A DNA stretch of 64,000 nt from Legionella rubrilucens (lineage in GTDB: Bacteria; Pseudomonadota; Gammaproteobacteria; Legionellales; Legionellaceae). Under the pieces are notes generated by a model. It was not told the DNA's origin. It was given only the letters and a program-made list of their open reading frames with translations, and did no database searches. Every line of letters begins with the position of its first letter. Within the stretch, counting starts at the first letter, position 1. The stretch is from positions 49,125 through 113,124 of the forward strand of contig NZ_LNYT01000007.1 in NCBI RefSeq assembly GCF_001468125.1, in the 5' to 3' direction. Of the stretch, positions 26,998-36,307 are shown piece after piece. Made by a program: the position numbers and the translations under genes.

Positions 26998-27494
26998 TGT
27001 TTATGTTTCACAGTGCCGAAATGCTCGGCCTTATCGCAATAGCACTTGGGATCATGTTGGTAGTTTGGGCATTACGTAATGAAGGGAACAGTACGGGATT
27101 AAGCAAAGTATTTGGTTGGCTCATCGTCATTATTGGGGTTTTAGGGGAATTATGCAGTACTTATTACAGTATTAAGTACTGGTATGCCGGTTATTTCCAG
27201 ATGCCAATGATACAAGGTGAAGCCTTTATATTCCATACCGCTCAGATGTTATCTTTGGTTGCTATAGCGCTTGGTATTATTTTGGTCGTCTGGGCTTCAC
27301 GCAACGAGGGTCTCGGTATTTCGCTGGCAAAAGTTTTTGGTTGGCTCATCATTCTCTTTGCGATTTTAGGAATGATTTGTAGTGGTTATTATGCCACTGT
27401 ATACTGGTATAAGGGATATATTCAAACGCCTGCGAGTATGCACATGACGATGCCACATCAAACGTCGAGTCAGAATCAGCCATCCAATCAATAG
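26994..27494 (+). CDS. Membrane protein with two near-identical halves
   Basis: A 166-residue protein made of an internal duplication. Residues about 4-72 (FHSAEMLGLIAIALGIMLVV...YWYAGYFQMP) recur at about 81-148 (FHTAQMLSLVAIALGIILVV...YWYKGYIQTP). Each half has two helices, giving about four in all. A histidine and Met-rich tail (MHMTMPH) closes the chain. AAAGGAG precedes the start, which overlaps the methyltransferase-like gene. No family is recognised. Confidence 0.65.
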   Translation: MMFMFHSAEMLGLIAIALGIMLVVWALRNEGNSTGLSKVFGWLIVIIGVLGELCSTYYSIKYWYAGYFQMPMIQGEAFIFHTAQMLSLVAIALGIILVVWASRNEGLGISLAKVFGWLIILFAILGMICSGYYATVYWYKGYIQTPASMHMTMPHQTSSQNQPSNQ

Positions 27495-27633
27495 CCCAGT
27501 CAGTGCATAACAAATTTATGGCACAAAACTGGATACAAAAAGAGTAGTGAATTTTGAATAAACAATGCCATAGAGTAGAGGTGAGCTTAAGAACAAAAAT
27601 AGAATAAAGGCACTAATAGGGCTAAACCCTCCC

Positions 27634-28455
27634 TCAATGATGCTTATAAAACCCAACTCCTTTAATATCAGTCCACAAAGTGGTTTGGTGACAAAGGAAA
27701 CATTGATCTACACGGGCTTCATGCTCATGAGCCACTTTTTTTGAAATCATATTAAAATGCTCCATATAATGACTGGGTGGCGCTTGGTGGCATTGAGCAC
27801 AATCCATGGAGCTCGGGGATGGGTGCCTAAATTCAGAGAGGCTCCAATGAGCCGTTTCATGACAAGCAGAACAATCGTCGCCAAATAACTTAAAGTGCTT
27901 GTCCTTGTTTTGATGACACGAGGCACAGCGTAAAGTCTGTTCTTGAGGTGATAACTGGGGGTTGACTCGTAATGTGGACCTATTGGATTCATTCTGCTCT
28001 AAAAAGAGCGTAACCTGATTAATAATCAACTGCTCTTCCTCATCATTTGCATTTGAAAAGGCTTTAAGTTGCTGCAATCCTAATGAAACCAAAGCATTGT
28101 GATCCATCTGAGTGATGCGTGCTGTTCTGCCCTGGTGCTCTCTATGGCACGCGACACAATTGCCTACGTTGGCATGAAATGAGGTCGGCTGGCGTTTTAA
28201 CAGAGATTCGTTGTTGGCATGGCAGGCGATACAGTTCACGGCCTCAACTCCTTTGACTGGGGTATGACACGCAGTGCAGTTGTGGCTTAAAAACGAGTGG
28301 GCCTTGGAAAGTTCTCCAGGGCTTGCCATTCTTTGCCACTCGGCCACGTTCGTCAAACTGCTCACCTCATCTCCATGATAAGATAGGTAATAGGCCACAA
28401 AAGATAGTGCCGCTATCACGGTAAGGGCGGCGAGTGTAGCCCAGCGAAGCTTCAT
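27634..28455 (-). CDS. Seven-haem c-type cytochrome
   Basis: Start taken at ATG 28455 (AAGGTGG upstream, ATGA overlap with the previous gene), giving 273 residues. An N-terminal signal anchor is followed by seven CxxCH haem sites: CTACH, CIACH, CVACH, CASCH, CSACH, CAQCH and CFLCH, with many extra histidines as sixth ligands. It should be a periplasmic multihaem electron carrier resembling cytochrome c3/NapC-type proteins. It is the last gene of a three-gene cassette with a cytochrome b-like protein and an NAD(P)H-type reductase, so it probably receives electrons from these. The terminal acceptor is unknown. Confidence 0.88.
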   Translation of the reverse strand: MKLRWATLAALTVIAALSFVAYYLSYHGDEVSSLTNVAEWQRMASPGELSKAHSFLSHNCTACHTPVKGVEAVNCIACHANNESLLKRQPTSFHANVGNCVACHREHQGRTARITQMDHNALVSLGLQQLKAFSNANDEEEQLIINQVTLFLEQNESNRSTLRVNPQLSPQEQTLRCASCHQNKDKHFKLFGDDCSACHETAHWSLSEFRHPSPSSMDCAQCHQAPPSHYMEHFNMISKKVAHEHEARVDQCFLCHQTTLWTDIKGVGFYKHH

Positions 28456-29213
28456 TGAAACCACCTTAATCCAAAATAAATTCCAGACCACACGTGCAAA
28501 CCCAGCAGAACATACAATACCAGTGCGGTAATAATGTGACACGTTAACCATTTTTGAAACAGGCGCTTGAAGTGCTCGTGAAAACGAATGGCGTATTCCA
28601 GCTCAGAGATGGCATCCGCCAAGCACAAAGCGCGTACCTCTGCCGACTTGATTAACTGACCATCCAATGCGGTGTCTTCAAGCAACCAGGAAAGAAAGCG
28701 AGCGGTCATTAGGTGTAATTTCCCGATGTTTTGCTTGGAGGGTGCGCTTGCTTGTAATTCTTGAGCCACAATTTGGTATTGCTTTTGTAATCCCGTCAAG
28801 ATGGTCTTTTTTTCATCGATTTCCTGAGTCATAAAGCCCATGAGATAACGGCCAATAAAACCACTGAGCGTGACAATGATCGTCATAGCAGTCAAAGCAA
28901 TACCTAAAGCGCTATTAAATTTATGTCCTGTATGAATCAAGACTAAAATAGAGCCGATAATGCCGGTGTAAATATGCCACGACAACAGGGTATTCATGGA
29001 CACGTACCGTGTTACCCAATTTTTCAAAAAAGAAATGCGCTTAATAAAGAGGTAGAGTAGTGGAATGAGCATCAATATTGAGCCACTCACGCCAAAAAAA
29101 CCACCCCAAAAACTCCCGGCAAAACGATAAGAGGTATGGACTGCAAAGCCCAGCCACGTGATAAGCAGTAACAGCACTAAGCCCAAAACCATCAGACGTC
29201 CTTGCGCATTCAT
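28452..29213 (-). CDS. Cytochrome b-like transmembrane electron carrier
   Basis: A 253-residue protein with about five membrane helices and a hydrophilic central region (about 130-215). Helix 3 has H80 and H94 and the last helix has H226 and H240, each pair 14 residues apart. This is the spacing for two b haems stacked across the membrane, as in ferric-reductase-like and b561-like proteins. Its start overlaps the reductase stop (TAATG) and its stop overlaps the cytochrome c start (ATGA). It likely carries electrons from the reductase on the cytosolic side to the multihaem cytochrome. Haem content is inferred from histidine spacing. Confidence 0.75.
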   Translation of the reverse strand: MNAQGRLMVLGLVLLLLITWLGFAVHTSYRFAGSFWGGFFGVSGSILMLIPLLYLFIKRISFLKNWVTRYVSMNTLLSWHIYTGIIGSILVLIHTGHKFNSALGIALTAMTIIVTLSGFIGRYLMGFMTQEIDEKKTILTGLQKQYQIVAQELQASAPSKQNIGKLHLMTARFLSWLLEDTALDGQLIKSAEVRALCLADAISELEYAIRFHEHFKRLFQKWLTCHIITALVLYVLLGLHVWSGIYFGLRWFQ

Positions 29214-31096
29214 TAAGCATCCACCTCAATATTTTTTGTCGCTTTGGCCTGACAGGCTAAGATAAGCCCCTGTTGTTTGTCTTCCTTGGAAAGAGCATCT
29301 TCACAGGCCATGGTCACCTCTCCTGACAGCAATGTCACTTTACATAACCCACATTGCCCGGTTCGACACGCATAATCAATAGCAATCCCATTGGCTTCAG
29401 CGATTTCAAGAAGGGTGCGGTCTGGCAAAATCGGAACCATTTTTTCAGATTTCCGAAAAGAAACCATCGCACGGGTATCGGCTTTGACGAAGTCTTCTTG
29501 GGCTATTTCTGGTTTCTTTTCTGGTCCAAACGCTTCCGTTAGAATCAAATCTGTGGGCACGTTAAGTTCTTTTAAGATAGCAAGGATGGCATCCATCATC
29601 GCAGGAGGACCACAAACATGGATACGATGAGAGGCAATATCAGGGACAAGATGGCTGATGATATTCTTGGTGAATAGGCCTTGTAACCCCATCCAAACGG
29701 CTCCCTCTGAGCGCAGCATCGACGCATACACATGGAGATTTAAGTATCTTTCTTGAAGTTGCTCTAATTCTTCACGAAAGAGAAACTCACTCGTCGTGCG
29801 ACAACAGTACAGCAAATAAATGTCATTGTGCCATCCAATGTCGGTGAGATAGCGGATGATGCTCATCATCGGGGTAATACCAACCCCGCCACAAATCAAT
29901 ACGATGCTCTTTGCCTCTTCCCCAGTAAAAGTAAATTTACCATTAGGTCCCATCACATCCAGTACATCCCCTTCCTTAATTTCGTCATGCAAATAACGGG
30001 AAAACAAACCGTGCTCTTCGCGCTTAACCGTAATGGCACAATAATGCAATTGGGTTGGGGTGGACGCCATGGTGTAACTGCGTCTTACCGTTTTACCATT
30101 GATCACTGCGGTGAGCGTAATGAACTGGCCAGGATAATAGGTAAATGGCAACGCCACCTCATGGAGTGAGGCCAAATGATACGTTTTGATTTCTGGTGCT
30201 TCTTGAAAGATACGGCAAACACGAAGTGTTCCTTCCCATTTCTCTTCCGGTTCGGTGAGCGATCGCATGACTGGAAATTGGGGAACGGGACATTTATGGG
30301 CGGGACAGGTAGGAGGGGTAGTTGGAGCAGTCTCTGATGGCAACTTAGAAACTTGAGAGGGCTTAATGGGCTCTACGGACAAGGAAGGGGTTGGTTCAGC
30401 TGCTTTTGAAGATTGGGGTGAGTCATCCAAAGGAGCAGCCGCATTTTGTTTCGTTAAGCGATCGAGCAAAGCAGCAGCTCTTCTCATTTTGAAAAAATAC
30501 ATCCAAATCATGACCAAAAAAAACAGACCAAATAGGGCGATAATCGTTAAATGAAAAAAAGGCCCCCCTAAGACATTCCTGGCTTGTGGACTACTTGGAA
30601 GAAGATTCATTTCACGTTTAAACCACTGCAATGCGATGTCGCGAGGATTTTTTCCTTCAGAAAGGGCGCGAAGTGCGGCCAGTGCACTCTCATATTGAGC
30701 AATCCCTTCCCGTAATTTCTCTAAGGCTTCCTGCATTTTAACGTAGTCGTTCTTGCTGGATGCCAACAAAAGCTCGTTAAGCCCACCTTTCATGAGCGCA
30801 ATGCCGGATGTGATGCGTTGATGGGCCATTTGTTGAATTGCAAGGCGTTTTTCGGTGGATAATGTGGGTAAATTCATTAAAGAGGGGTAAAGGTCCTTAG
30901 AGGGAGTCCCTATGTTTTTCATCATGCCACTCATTCCCTCGCCTTCTTTCTCTTTTTCGCCTCCTTGGTGATGTGCGGCATGTTCTTCCGTTGTGGTTTG
31001 TGTAAAGGAGACAGAAGCCACCGTCAACAGGAACGAAATGGAGAAGGTTTGAACCCATCGAAGGTGGATAAATTTTTTAATGTATTGAAACCGCAT
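29213..31096 (-). CDS. Membrane-anchored ferredoxin reductase-type flavoprotein
   Basis: A 627-residue fusion. Residues 10-33 form a signal or first helix, followed by a His/Glu-rich exported region (about 34-178) and a second helix at about 181-203. A Pro-rich linker leads to an FNR-type reductase: the FAD motif RRSYT (338-342), the NAD(P) loop ICGGVGITPM (401-410), and a C-terminal plant-type 2Fe-2S domain with C577, C582, C585 and C615. The reductase half would lie in the cytosol, take electrons from NAD(P)H and pass them to the membrane cytochrome. The exported N-terminal domain is unusual for this family. It heads a three-gene operon with overlapping stops and starts. Confidence 0.85.
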   Translation of the reverse strand: MRFQYIKKFIHLRWVQTFSISFLLTVASVSFTQTTTEEHAAHHQGGEKEKEGEGMSGMMKNIGTPSKDLYPSLMNLPTLSTEKRLAIQQMAHQRITSGIALMKGGLNELLLASSKNDYVKMQEALEKLREGIAQYESALAALRALSEGKNPRDIALQWFKREMNLLPSSPQARNVLGGPFFHLTIIALFGLFFLVMIWMYFFKMRRAAALLDRLTKQNAAAPLDDSPQSSKAAEPTPSLSVEPIKPSQVSKLPSETAPTTPPTCPAHKCPVPQFPVMRSLTEPEEKWEGTLRVCRIFQEAPEIKTYHLASLHEVALPFTYYPGQFITLTAVINGKTVRRSYTMASTPTQLHYCAITVKREEHGLFSRYLHDEIKEGDVLDVMGPNGKFTFTGEEAKSIVLICGGVGITPMMSIIRYLTDIGWHNDIYLLYCCRTTSEFLFREELEQLQERYLNLHVYASMLRSEGAVWMGLQGLFTKNIISHLVPDIASHRIHVCGPPAMMDAILAILKELNVPTDLILTEAFGPEKKPEIAQEDFVKADTRAMVSFRKSEKMVPILPDRTLLEIAEANGIAIDYACRTGQCGLCKVTLLSGEVTMACEDALSKEDKQQGLILACQAKATKNIEVDA

Positions 31097-31525
31097 CCTT
31101 TCCCTCCAAAGCGCACTTAAACTGTCGATTCATGACATGGTTTTAAGTGGAGCAGTCCGCACGAAAGTCTTTCTTATTCACTAAAAGACCCTCCTGTATT
31201 TTAAGCTGAGATGATTTGCTTTCGCGTCTCATAATAGTTTATCCCATATTCTGTAACAAATTTCCAATAACTCAAAAGGGTATGATTATGAATTCATGGA
31301 ATAATTCATTCCATGGATTAGAAACTGAGCCAAATCAGTACGTTATTTGCTCTTTTTTGCGGTTTCCGTCTATTCTATAATAGAAGCTTTTTTAAGAGAT
31401 GTCCTATGTGAATCTTAAAAAAGTGAAGGGAAAGCTCGCTTTGATAACCTTATTGGGAGCAATTGGTTAAGCGCCAATTCAGACACAGCAGTGAACAGGA
31501 TGACGCCAGAATGGAGGAACTCCCA
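31097..31525. other. Divergent control region with an 8-bp inverted repeat
   Basis: This 430-base gap separates the reductase gene (minus) from a small exported protein (plus). It holds CATGGAAT-N5-ATTCCATG at 31295-31315, a perfect dyad that could be an operator or a hairpin. The rest shows A/T-rich promoter-like sequence but no coding frame that I can support. Confidence 0.4.
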
Positions 31526-31900
31526 ATGGCGAGGAAGTGGATGGTTCTATTAGGGAGTGTGGTCTTGAGTTTATTGACGATGGTTTCGTTAGCCCAATAT
31601 CGAAATGGTGTTTTTTCGGTGGAGTACTCAAAGATCTCTCCTATAAAAAATATCCCGCTTAAAAAAGCCACATTAATCATCAAAATCTACTATTATGGAT
31701 ATCCCAGAGGACATTTCTCAGTGGTCACGGATGAAAAACAACAGTTTATCTTAGGTTATGATGATAAAGATCAAATCGCTCTTGAACTCATCGCCATTTC
31801 GGGACAGGAAAAATACAAGGCCTTATGCCGTGGGGAATCGAAACCAGGGCAGTTGAAACTAATAGTCGTCTGTAGCCTCCATAAGAAAACGACCTCATAA
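31526..31900 (+). CDS. Exported protein of unknown function
   Basis: The ATG at 31526 has GGAGG eight bases upstream and is preferred to earlier in-frame ATGs; it gives 124 residues. A signal peptide ends near LAQ (residue 24). The mature part is a small beta-rich basic domain (KATLIIKIYYYGYP, then LIVVCSLHKK) with two cysteines near the end. It is convergent with the ATPase operon, ending 30 bases from the gamma gene's stop. Family not recognised. Confidence 0.55.
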   Translation: MARKWMVLLGSVVLSLLTMVSLAQYRNGVFSVEYSKISPIKNIPLKKATLIIKIYYYGYPRGHFSVVTDEKQQFILGYDDKDQIALELIAISGQEKYKALCRGESKPGQLKLIVVCSLHKKTTS

Positions 31901-31930
31901 AGAGGCGATGTGAGGGGTTACCTGGTATTT

Positions 31931-32800
31931 TTAAGTGAGAGAATGACCAACAATCGCTTCTACGCTAAGTAAAATATTCTGAATTTCTTCAGTAATTTCT
32001 TCTTGGCGCAGGAAATTAAGGCGATTCGTTAATGAATTTTTTTTATTTTCTAAGCGATCTAATGCCTGGTTTAAATGAACAAGTCGTTGATGATTCTCCG
32101 CAAAAAACGATTGATAAAAAATCGCATAACACATGGCCAGTAAATAATGCTCCACCAGATCAGCAAAAAACTGGTTTTTGGGTACATTTAAAACGGGTGG
32201 CACCGAAAAAGGAGGCACAGGATTTGTATCCAATTCTTTAAAGGGCTGCCAGGTTTTTACTTGAATTTGATTGTGCTCTTCCTCATTGAAGAGAATAGCC
32301 CATTGCCAAGAATGCCATGTCTTATTTCTTTGCAATAAGGCTTTTTCTAACGTGGTTAACACGTTTGAAATCACGGCTGGGATTTCTTCAATGGCATTGG
32401 GTCCATCGATTGTTGCCATGACACGAGAATCATTAGCCATTTTTAATGTCAGTTTATGCCCTACAAGAATGAGTGCAGGTTCCAATTCAGAATGGTGCTC
32501 TTTGTGCGCTTCTAACTGATGAAGCACATGATCATTAAAAGAGCCACAAAAGCCTCGCTCTGAGCCAATAAGAATAGAAACTAAGGGGTGATTTCCTTGT
32601 TGATTCATTGGGGGCAGGGGATAGAAACTTAAAAAATCATGGCTCACTTCACGAATGGTTTTAATGACGTGGTCCTGTAGGACAAGACATTGGGTGATTT
32701 TGCCTAGTTCAATTAAAGAGAGATTTTTCATGGCCGTCATGATGTGGCTAATTTCGTCTAAAGTATGAAGATGTTCTTTTAGTTTCATTCGCTTCGTCAT
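31931..32800 (-). CDS. atpG: N-type ATPase gamma subunit
   Basis: The last gene of the N-ATPase operon. I choose the ATG at 32800 (GGAAGGT upstream) over 32830; this yields 289 residues, the normal gamma size. N- and C-terminal helices form the rotor shaft, and the central domain shows SILIGSERGFCGSFND, typical of gamma. Ending the operon with gamma matches the N-ATPase order rather than the standard atp operon. The sequence is divergent from housekeeping gamma. Confidence 0.85.
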   Translation of the reverse strand: MTKRMKLKEHLHTLDEISHIMTAMKNLSLIELGKITQCLVLQDHVIKTIREVSHDFLSFYPLPPMNQQGNHPLVSILIGSERGFCGSFNDHVLHQLEAHKEHHSELEPALILVGHKLTLKMANDSRVMATIDGPNAIEEIPAVISNVLTTLEKALLQRNKTWHSWQWAILFNEEEHNQIQVKTWQPFKELDTNPVPPFSVPPVLNVPKNQFFADLVEHYLLAMCYAIFYQSFFAENHQRLVHLNQALDRLENKKNSLTNRLNFLRQEEITEEIQNILLSVEAIVGHSLT

Positions 32801-32856
32801 AAAACCTTCCAAGTGATCAATGAGACTCATTACTTTGGAATGGATAATGGGTCAGT

Positions 32857-34329
32857 TTATGCCATTAGCCATTCTTTTATCGCTTTTTCCCATTGTTCTC
32901 GTGGTCTTCCCAATGACCAATTGCTCTGTTTTATTTCTTCCTCTATTTTTTTGAGGATTTTGGGGATGTCTTCTAAATTCAATTCGTCAAAGAAACCCTC
33001 ATTGTAAGCAATAAGCCATGCGAGTTGAAATTCAATGGGTAGTGGTGAAAACCGTTCTTGTTTCAGAATTTCTCTTAAAATTCGCCCTTTTTGAATCTGC
33101 TGTTGCATTTTGGCATCCAGTTTCGCCCCAAAGCGAGTGAACAGTTCCAAATCAAGAAATTGCAGGTAATCGAGTTTCATTCGACCGGCTTCTTTTTTAA
33201 TTTGCGGATGCTGTGCTTTACCACCGACTCGGGAGACCGATTTGGTGATATCAATGGCTGGAAGAAATCCAGAAGAGAATAAGGATTCATCAAAAAAGAT
33301 TTGCCCATCGGTGATTGAGATGAGATTCGTAGGAATATAAGTGGCCATTTCCCCTTCTTTGGTTTCGATAATAGGCAACGCCGTCATACTGCCGCCGCCC
33401 ATGGCCGGGGAAAGACAGGTGGAGCGCTCTAATAAACGGGAATGCAGATAAAAAATGTCAGCGGGAAACGCTTCTCGTCCAGGAGGTCTACGCAGTAAAA
33501 GGGACAGTTCACGATAACTATTGGCATGAGCACTCAAATCATCATAGACTACCAGGGTATCTAAGCCCTTTTTCATCCAGTGCTCTGCAATGGCGCACCC
33601 TGCAAAAGGGGCCAGATAAAGTAATCCTGGTAAGGCCGTCGCTTGGGCTACCACAACCGTCGTATAGTCCAATGCCTTGGCTTCTTTTAATAATTGTATG
33701 GTAGAGCTCACTGTGGAACGCTTTTGGCCAATCAACACATAGACACAATAGACTTTTTTATCTTTTTGATTCATCACAATGTCAATGGCCAAAGCACTTT
33801 TACCAAGCCCATTATCCCCGATAAGTAACTCCCTTTGTCCTTTTCCAATGGGAATTAAATTATCAATCATCTTATTTCCTGTGTACAATGGCCGATTCAC
33901 AAAGTCGCGGTGAAGAATAGGTGGGGACAACCTATCCAGTAATCCTTGCTCCTCATAGGAAGGAATCTCACCGCCATCTAATGGATGGCCTAAAGGATCA
34001 ATCACCCGCCCAAGCAGTTTATCGCCTACAGGAATACTCAATACGCGTTTCAGAGGGAAAATAGGGGTGCCTGCCTTTAACTTTTGGGTTTGTACCAGCA
34101 TCACAGCGCCAACCAGCTCTTCGGTGAGGTGGAACACCATCGCGATACAGCACTCATCCTCTGAAATAAGAATTTCATCGATAGCCGCCCGTGGTAAGCC
34201 CTTAATCCAAATAATACCATCTCCAACAGAAACCACCTGCCCCTGTTCGGATAGCTTGATTTGAAATTGATAGCGCTCAAGGCGTTGTCGTTGTTTCTCA
34301 AGAAAAGAAGGGAGGTTAGGCCAGTTCAT
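32857..34329 (-). CDS. atpA: N-type ATPase alpha subunit
   Basis: A 490-residue non-catalytic nucleotide-binding subunit. It has the beta-barrel start, a Walker A loop GDNGLGKS, and the later block [22 protein letters not shown] with [13 protein letters not shown] that characterises alpha subunits. It is slightly short of the about 510 of housekeeping alpha. The 5' end overlaps the b-subunit gene by 14 bases. It assembles with beta into the cytosolic hexamer. C-terminal helices seem complete. Confidence 0.93.
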   Translation of the reverse strand: MNWPNLPSFLEKQRQRLERYQFQIKLSEQGQVVSVGDGIIWIKGLPRAAIDEILISEDECCIAMVFHLTEELVGAVMLVQTQKLKAGTPIFPLKRVLSIPVGDKLLGRVIDPLGHPLDGGEIPSYEEQGLLDRLSPPILHRDFVNRPLYTGNKMIDNLIPIGKGQRELLIGDNGLGKSALAIDIVMNQKDKKVYCVYVLIGQKRSTVSSTIQLLKEAKALDYTTVVVAQATALPGLLYLAPFAGCAIAEHWMKKGLDTLVVYDDLSAHANSYRELSLLLRRPPGREAFPADIFYLHSRLLERSTCLSPAMGGGSMTALPIIETKEGEMATYIPTNLISITDGQIFFDESLFSSGFLPAIDITKSVSRVGGKAQHPQIKKEAGRMKLDYLQFLDLELFTRFGAKLDAKMQQQIQKGRILREILKQERFSPLPIEFQLAWLIAYNEGFFDELNLEDIPKILKKIEEEIKQSNWSLGRPREQWEKAIKEWLMA

Positions 34330-35059
34330 TTTTTGTCTCTGTAAAGAATTTTAATTCATCACGAAGGTTGGCTTGCAAGCACATGGGGCCAATTTGCAGG
34401 GTTAATCCCGCGAGAAGCTTTGGATTTTCCGTAAAAGAGACGGTACGTTTTTTAGGCACCAACTGTTCAATGACTTGCAAGAGCCCTTGTTTCTGATGTT
34501 CTTTGATGGGGTAGGCCGTTTGTATCGCAACGGTCTCTTTTTCAGGCACAGTATTGAGCCATTGCCATTGTTCTGTCGGAACATAATTCAGATCCACGAT
34601 GGTTTTTTCAATGATTTTCTCTTCAAGATGGGCATCCGCAAAAGGGATTAACACTTTTTCAGCAAATTTCCCAGCCAATAGAAACGCTTCCTTGGCATTG
34701 TTTTCAATGATGGCTGAGGCTTTTTGCTTTTCATGGGAAAAAATCTGTTCTTTTTCTTGATGTAATTGTTGTTCAAAATGGAGCTTTTCTTCCGATTTCC
34801 ATTGTTCCATCGCTTCATGCCACTCGTTTTGCAGGGTCGCTTTCTTTTGTTGCCAATCGCTAAGACGATGTTCGTAGGTTGTTTGCAATTGCGTTGCTTC
34901 TTTGTGCCGTGTTTCCGCAGCCTCTAATTGTTCCTGCACTCTTTTTTTTCGTTCTAATAGGGTTTTTTGTATGGGCGCATAAAGAAAGCGTTTCAAAATC
35001 CAAATGAGAATAAGAAAATTAATGAGTTCTAATGAAAAGGTGGTCCAAGAGAGTTCCAT
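34316..35059 (-). CDS. atpF: N-type ATPase b subunit with delta-like tail
   Basis: A 247-residue stator subunit. One N-terminal helix is followed by a long charged coiled coil (residues about 30-140), as in F-type b. The C-terminal about 80 residues include [20 protein letters not shown], which resembles the closing strand of a delta/OSCP subunit. No separate delta gene exists in the operon, so this protein probably unites b and delta roles. The delta similarity is my reading of the motif, not an alignment. Confidence 0.85.
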   Translation of the reverse strand: MELSWTTFSLELINFLILIWILKRFLYAPIQKTLLERKKRVQEQLEAAETRHKEATQLQTTYEHRLSDWQQKKATLQNEWHEAMEQWKSEEKLHFEQQLHQEKEQIFSHEKQKASAIIENNAKEAFLLAGKFAEKVLIPFADAHLEEKIIEKTIVDLNYVPTEQWQWLNTVPEKETVAIQTAYPIKEHQKQGLLQVIEQLVPKKRTVSFTENPKLLAGLTLQIGPMCLQANLRDELKFFTETKNELA

Positions 35060-35064
35060 TGGCT

Positions 35065-35340
35065 TTATCCCTGTTGCGTTACAAAATAAGACAATAATGG
35101 ATTTCTAAAGAGGATAATCAAAACAATCACCAGACAATAAATGGCTAACGATTCGATCATGGCTAAACCAATAAATAAGGTTCTGGTGATGGACTTTTCG
35201 GCTTCAGGTTGTCTTGCCAAAGCATCTAAGGCGTGACTAATAGCACGCCCCATGGCCAGAGCCGGCCCTATGGTTCCTATGGCAATGGCTATAGCTGCAA
35301 TAACGGTTGATGCTAAACTAAACCAACTCATGTCATTCAT
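35065..35340 (-). CDS. atpE: N-type ATPase c subunit (rotor ring)
   Basis: A 91-residue hairpin of two membrane helices with the ARQPEA loop. The ion-binding carboxylate is E63, followed by S64, and Y68 is kept. Aligned with sodium-type c subunits, the glutamine of the first helix is M30 (GPALAMG) and the threonine after Ser is L65. The sodium ligand set is thus incomplete, so ion choice (H+ or Na+) cannot be assumed. The start overlaps the a-subunit stop by four bases. Confidence 0.93.
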   Translation of the reverse strand: MNDMSWFSLASTVIAAIAIAIGTIGPALAMGRAISHALDALARQPEAEKSITRTLFIGLAMIESLAIYCLVIVLIILFRNPLLSYFVTQQG

Positions 35341-36026
35341 AACGATTCTCCTTGGCTTTTAAGCTCATGGGCTTGAATGCCCCCAGCAATGTAAATTAAA
35401 GCCAGCATGCCAAAAATATACGCCTGGATGATGGCTTCAATAATATGTAAAATGAGTATTGGAATAGGGACTAAAAATCCGGCAATCATAAGGACAATCA
35501 GGGCGGTTAATTGCAAGCTCATGATATTACCAAACAATCGAACGGCTAATGCTAAGGTTCGAGATATTTCGCTGATTAAATGAAAAGGCAATAAAAAAGG
35601 AGTTGGCTTAAGATAATGTTTCAAATAGTTCCGCCACCCCTCGGCACGAATTCCAAACCAGTGTACCGATAAAAAAGTCATCATCGCAAGGGATGCCGTC
35701 ACTGATAAATCCGCCGTTGGTGAATAAAATCCTGGAATAACACCGATTAAATTGGAAACAAGGATAAAAATCCACAAGGTGGCTACAAAAGGAAATATCA
35801 GCTCAACGTGCTCGGGCAATACTTCGTTCATCGCATCGTGCATGGTGCTCAAAACACCCTCCCAAATGACTTGGTACGTGCTTGGTTGTAGGAGAGTGCA
35901 CTTGCGCGTGGAACTCCATGCCAAAAGGAATAAAGCCATCATAATGAACCACGTCGTCAAGACGCTTTGTGTGATGGGTAATCCACCGATTGAAAAGGCA
36001 AAATACGCTAAAAATCCTTCTTCCAC
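35337..36026 (-). CDS. atpB: N-type ATPase a subunit
   Basis: A 229-residue membrane stator with about five helices. The essential arginine is in SRTLALAVRLFGNI, followed by the last helices EAIIQAYIFGMLALIYI. It forms the half-channels that pass ions to the c ring. It begins two bases after the AtpQ stop, leaving no room for the extra small AtpR gene usual in N-ATPase operons. Confidence 0.92.
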   Translation of the reverse strand: MEEGFLAYFAFSIGGLPITQSVLTTWFIMMALFLLAWSSTRKCTLLQPSTYQVIWEGVLSTMHDAMNEVLPEHVELIFPFVATLWIFILVSNLIGVIPGFYSPTADLSVTASLAMMTFLSVHWFGIRAEGWRNYLKHYLKPTPFLLPFHLISEISRTLALAVRLFGNIMSLQLTALIVLMIAGFLVPIPILILHIIEAIIQAYIFGMLALIYIAGGIQAHELKSQGESL

Positions 36027-36028
36027 GG

Positions 36029-36307
36029 TTAATCCTTAATTAAAAGATACACGTTAATGGCACCAATAATCACACCGAGGAGGATTAAATTGATGGTCCA
36101 ACTCATGGAATACCCTTTTATTTTTTCATCGAGCCAAAGCCCGAGATAGGCTCCAGCAATGATGGGTAAAACAAAAACAAAGCCTAAAGTACCCAAGTAC
36201 ACCGTTTGGGCTAATAAAGTCGATTTTCCCTTTTTGGCTTCATTGATTTTGCGAACATTTCGTTTCACTTGTTGTTTCAGTTCCTTTTTCGAATTTTTAA
36301 ATTCCAT
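36029..36307 (-). CDS. atpQ: N-type ATPase accessory membrane protein AtpQ
   Basis: A 92-residue protein: a basic N-terminal third, then two hydrophobic helices (residues about 33-58 and 68-90). This is the AtpI/AtpZ-like plan. Its place between epsilon and a matches AtpQ of N-ATPases. It may help assembly or magnesium/calcium handling as proposed for the family. It overlaps the epsilon gene by about eleven bases. Confidence 0.75.
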   Translation of the reverse strand: MEFKNSKKELKQQVKRNVRKINEAKKGKSTLLAQTVYLGTLGFVFVLPIIAGAYLGLWLDEKIKGYSMSWTINLILLGVIIGAINVYLLIKD

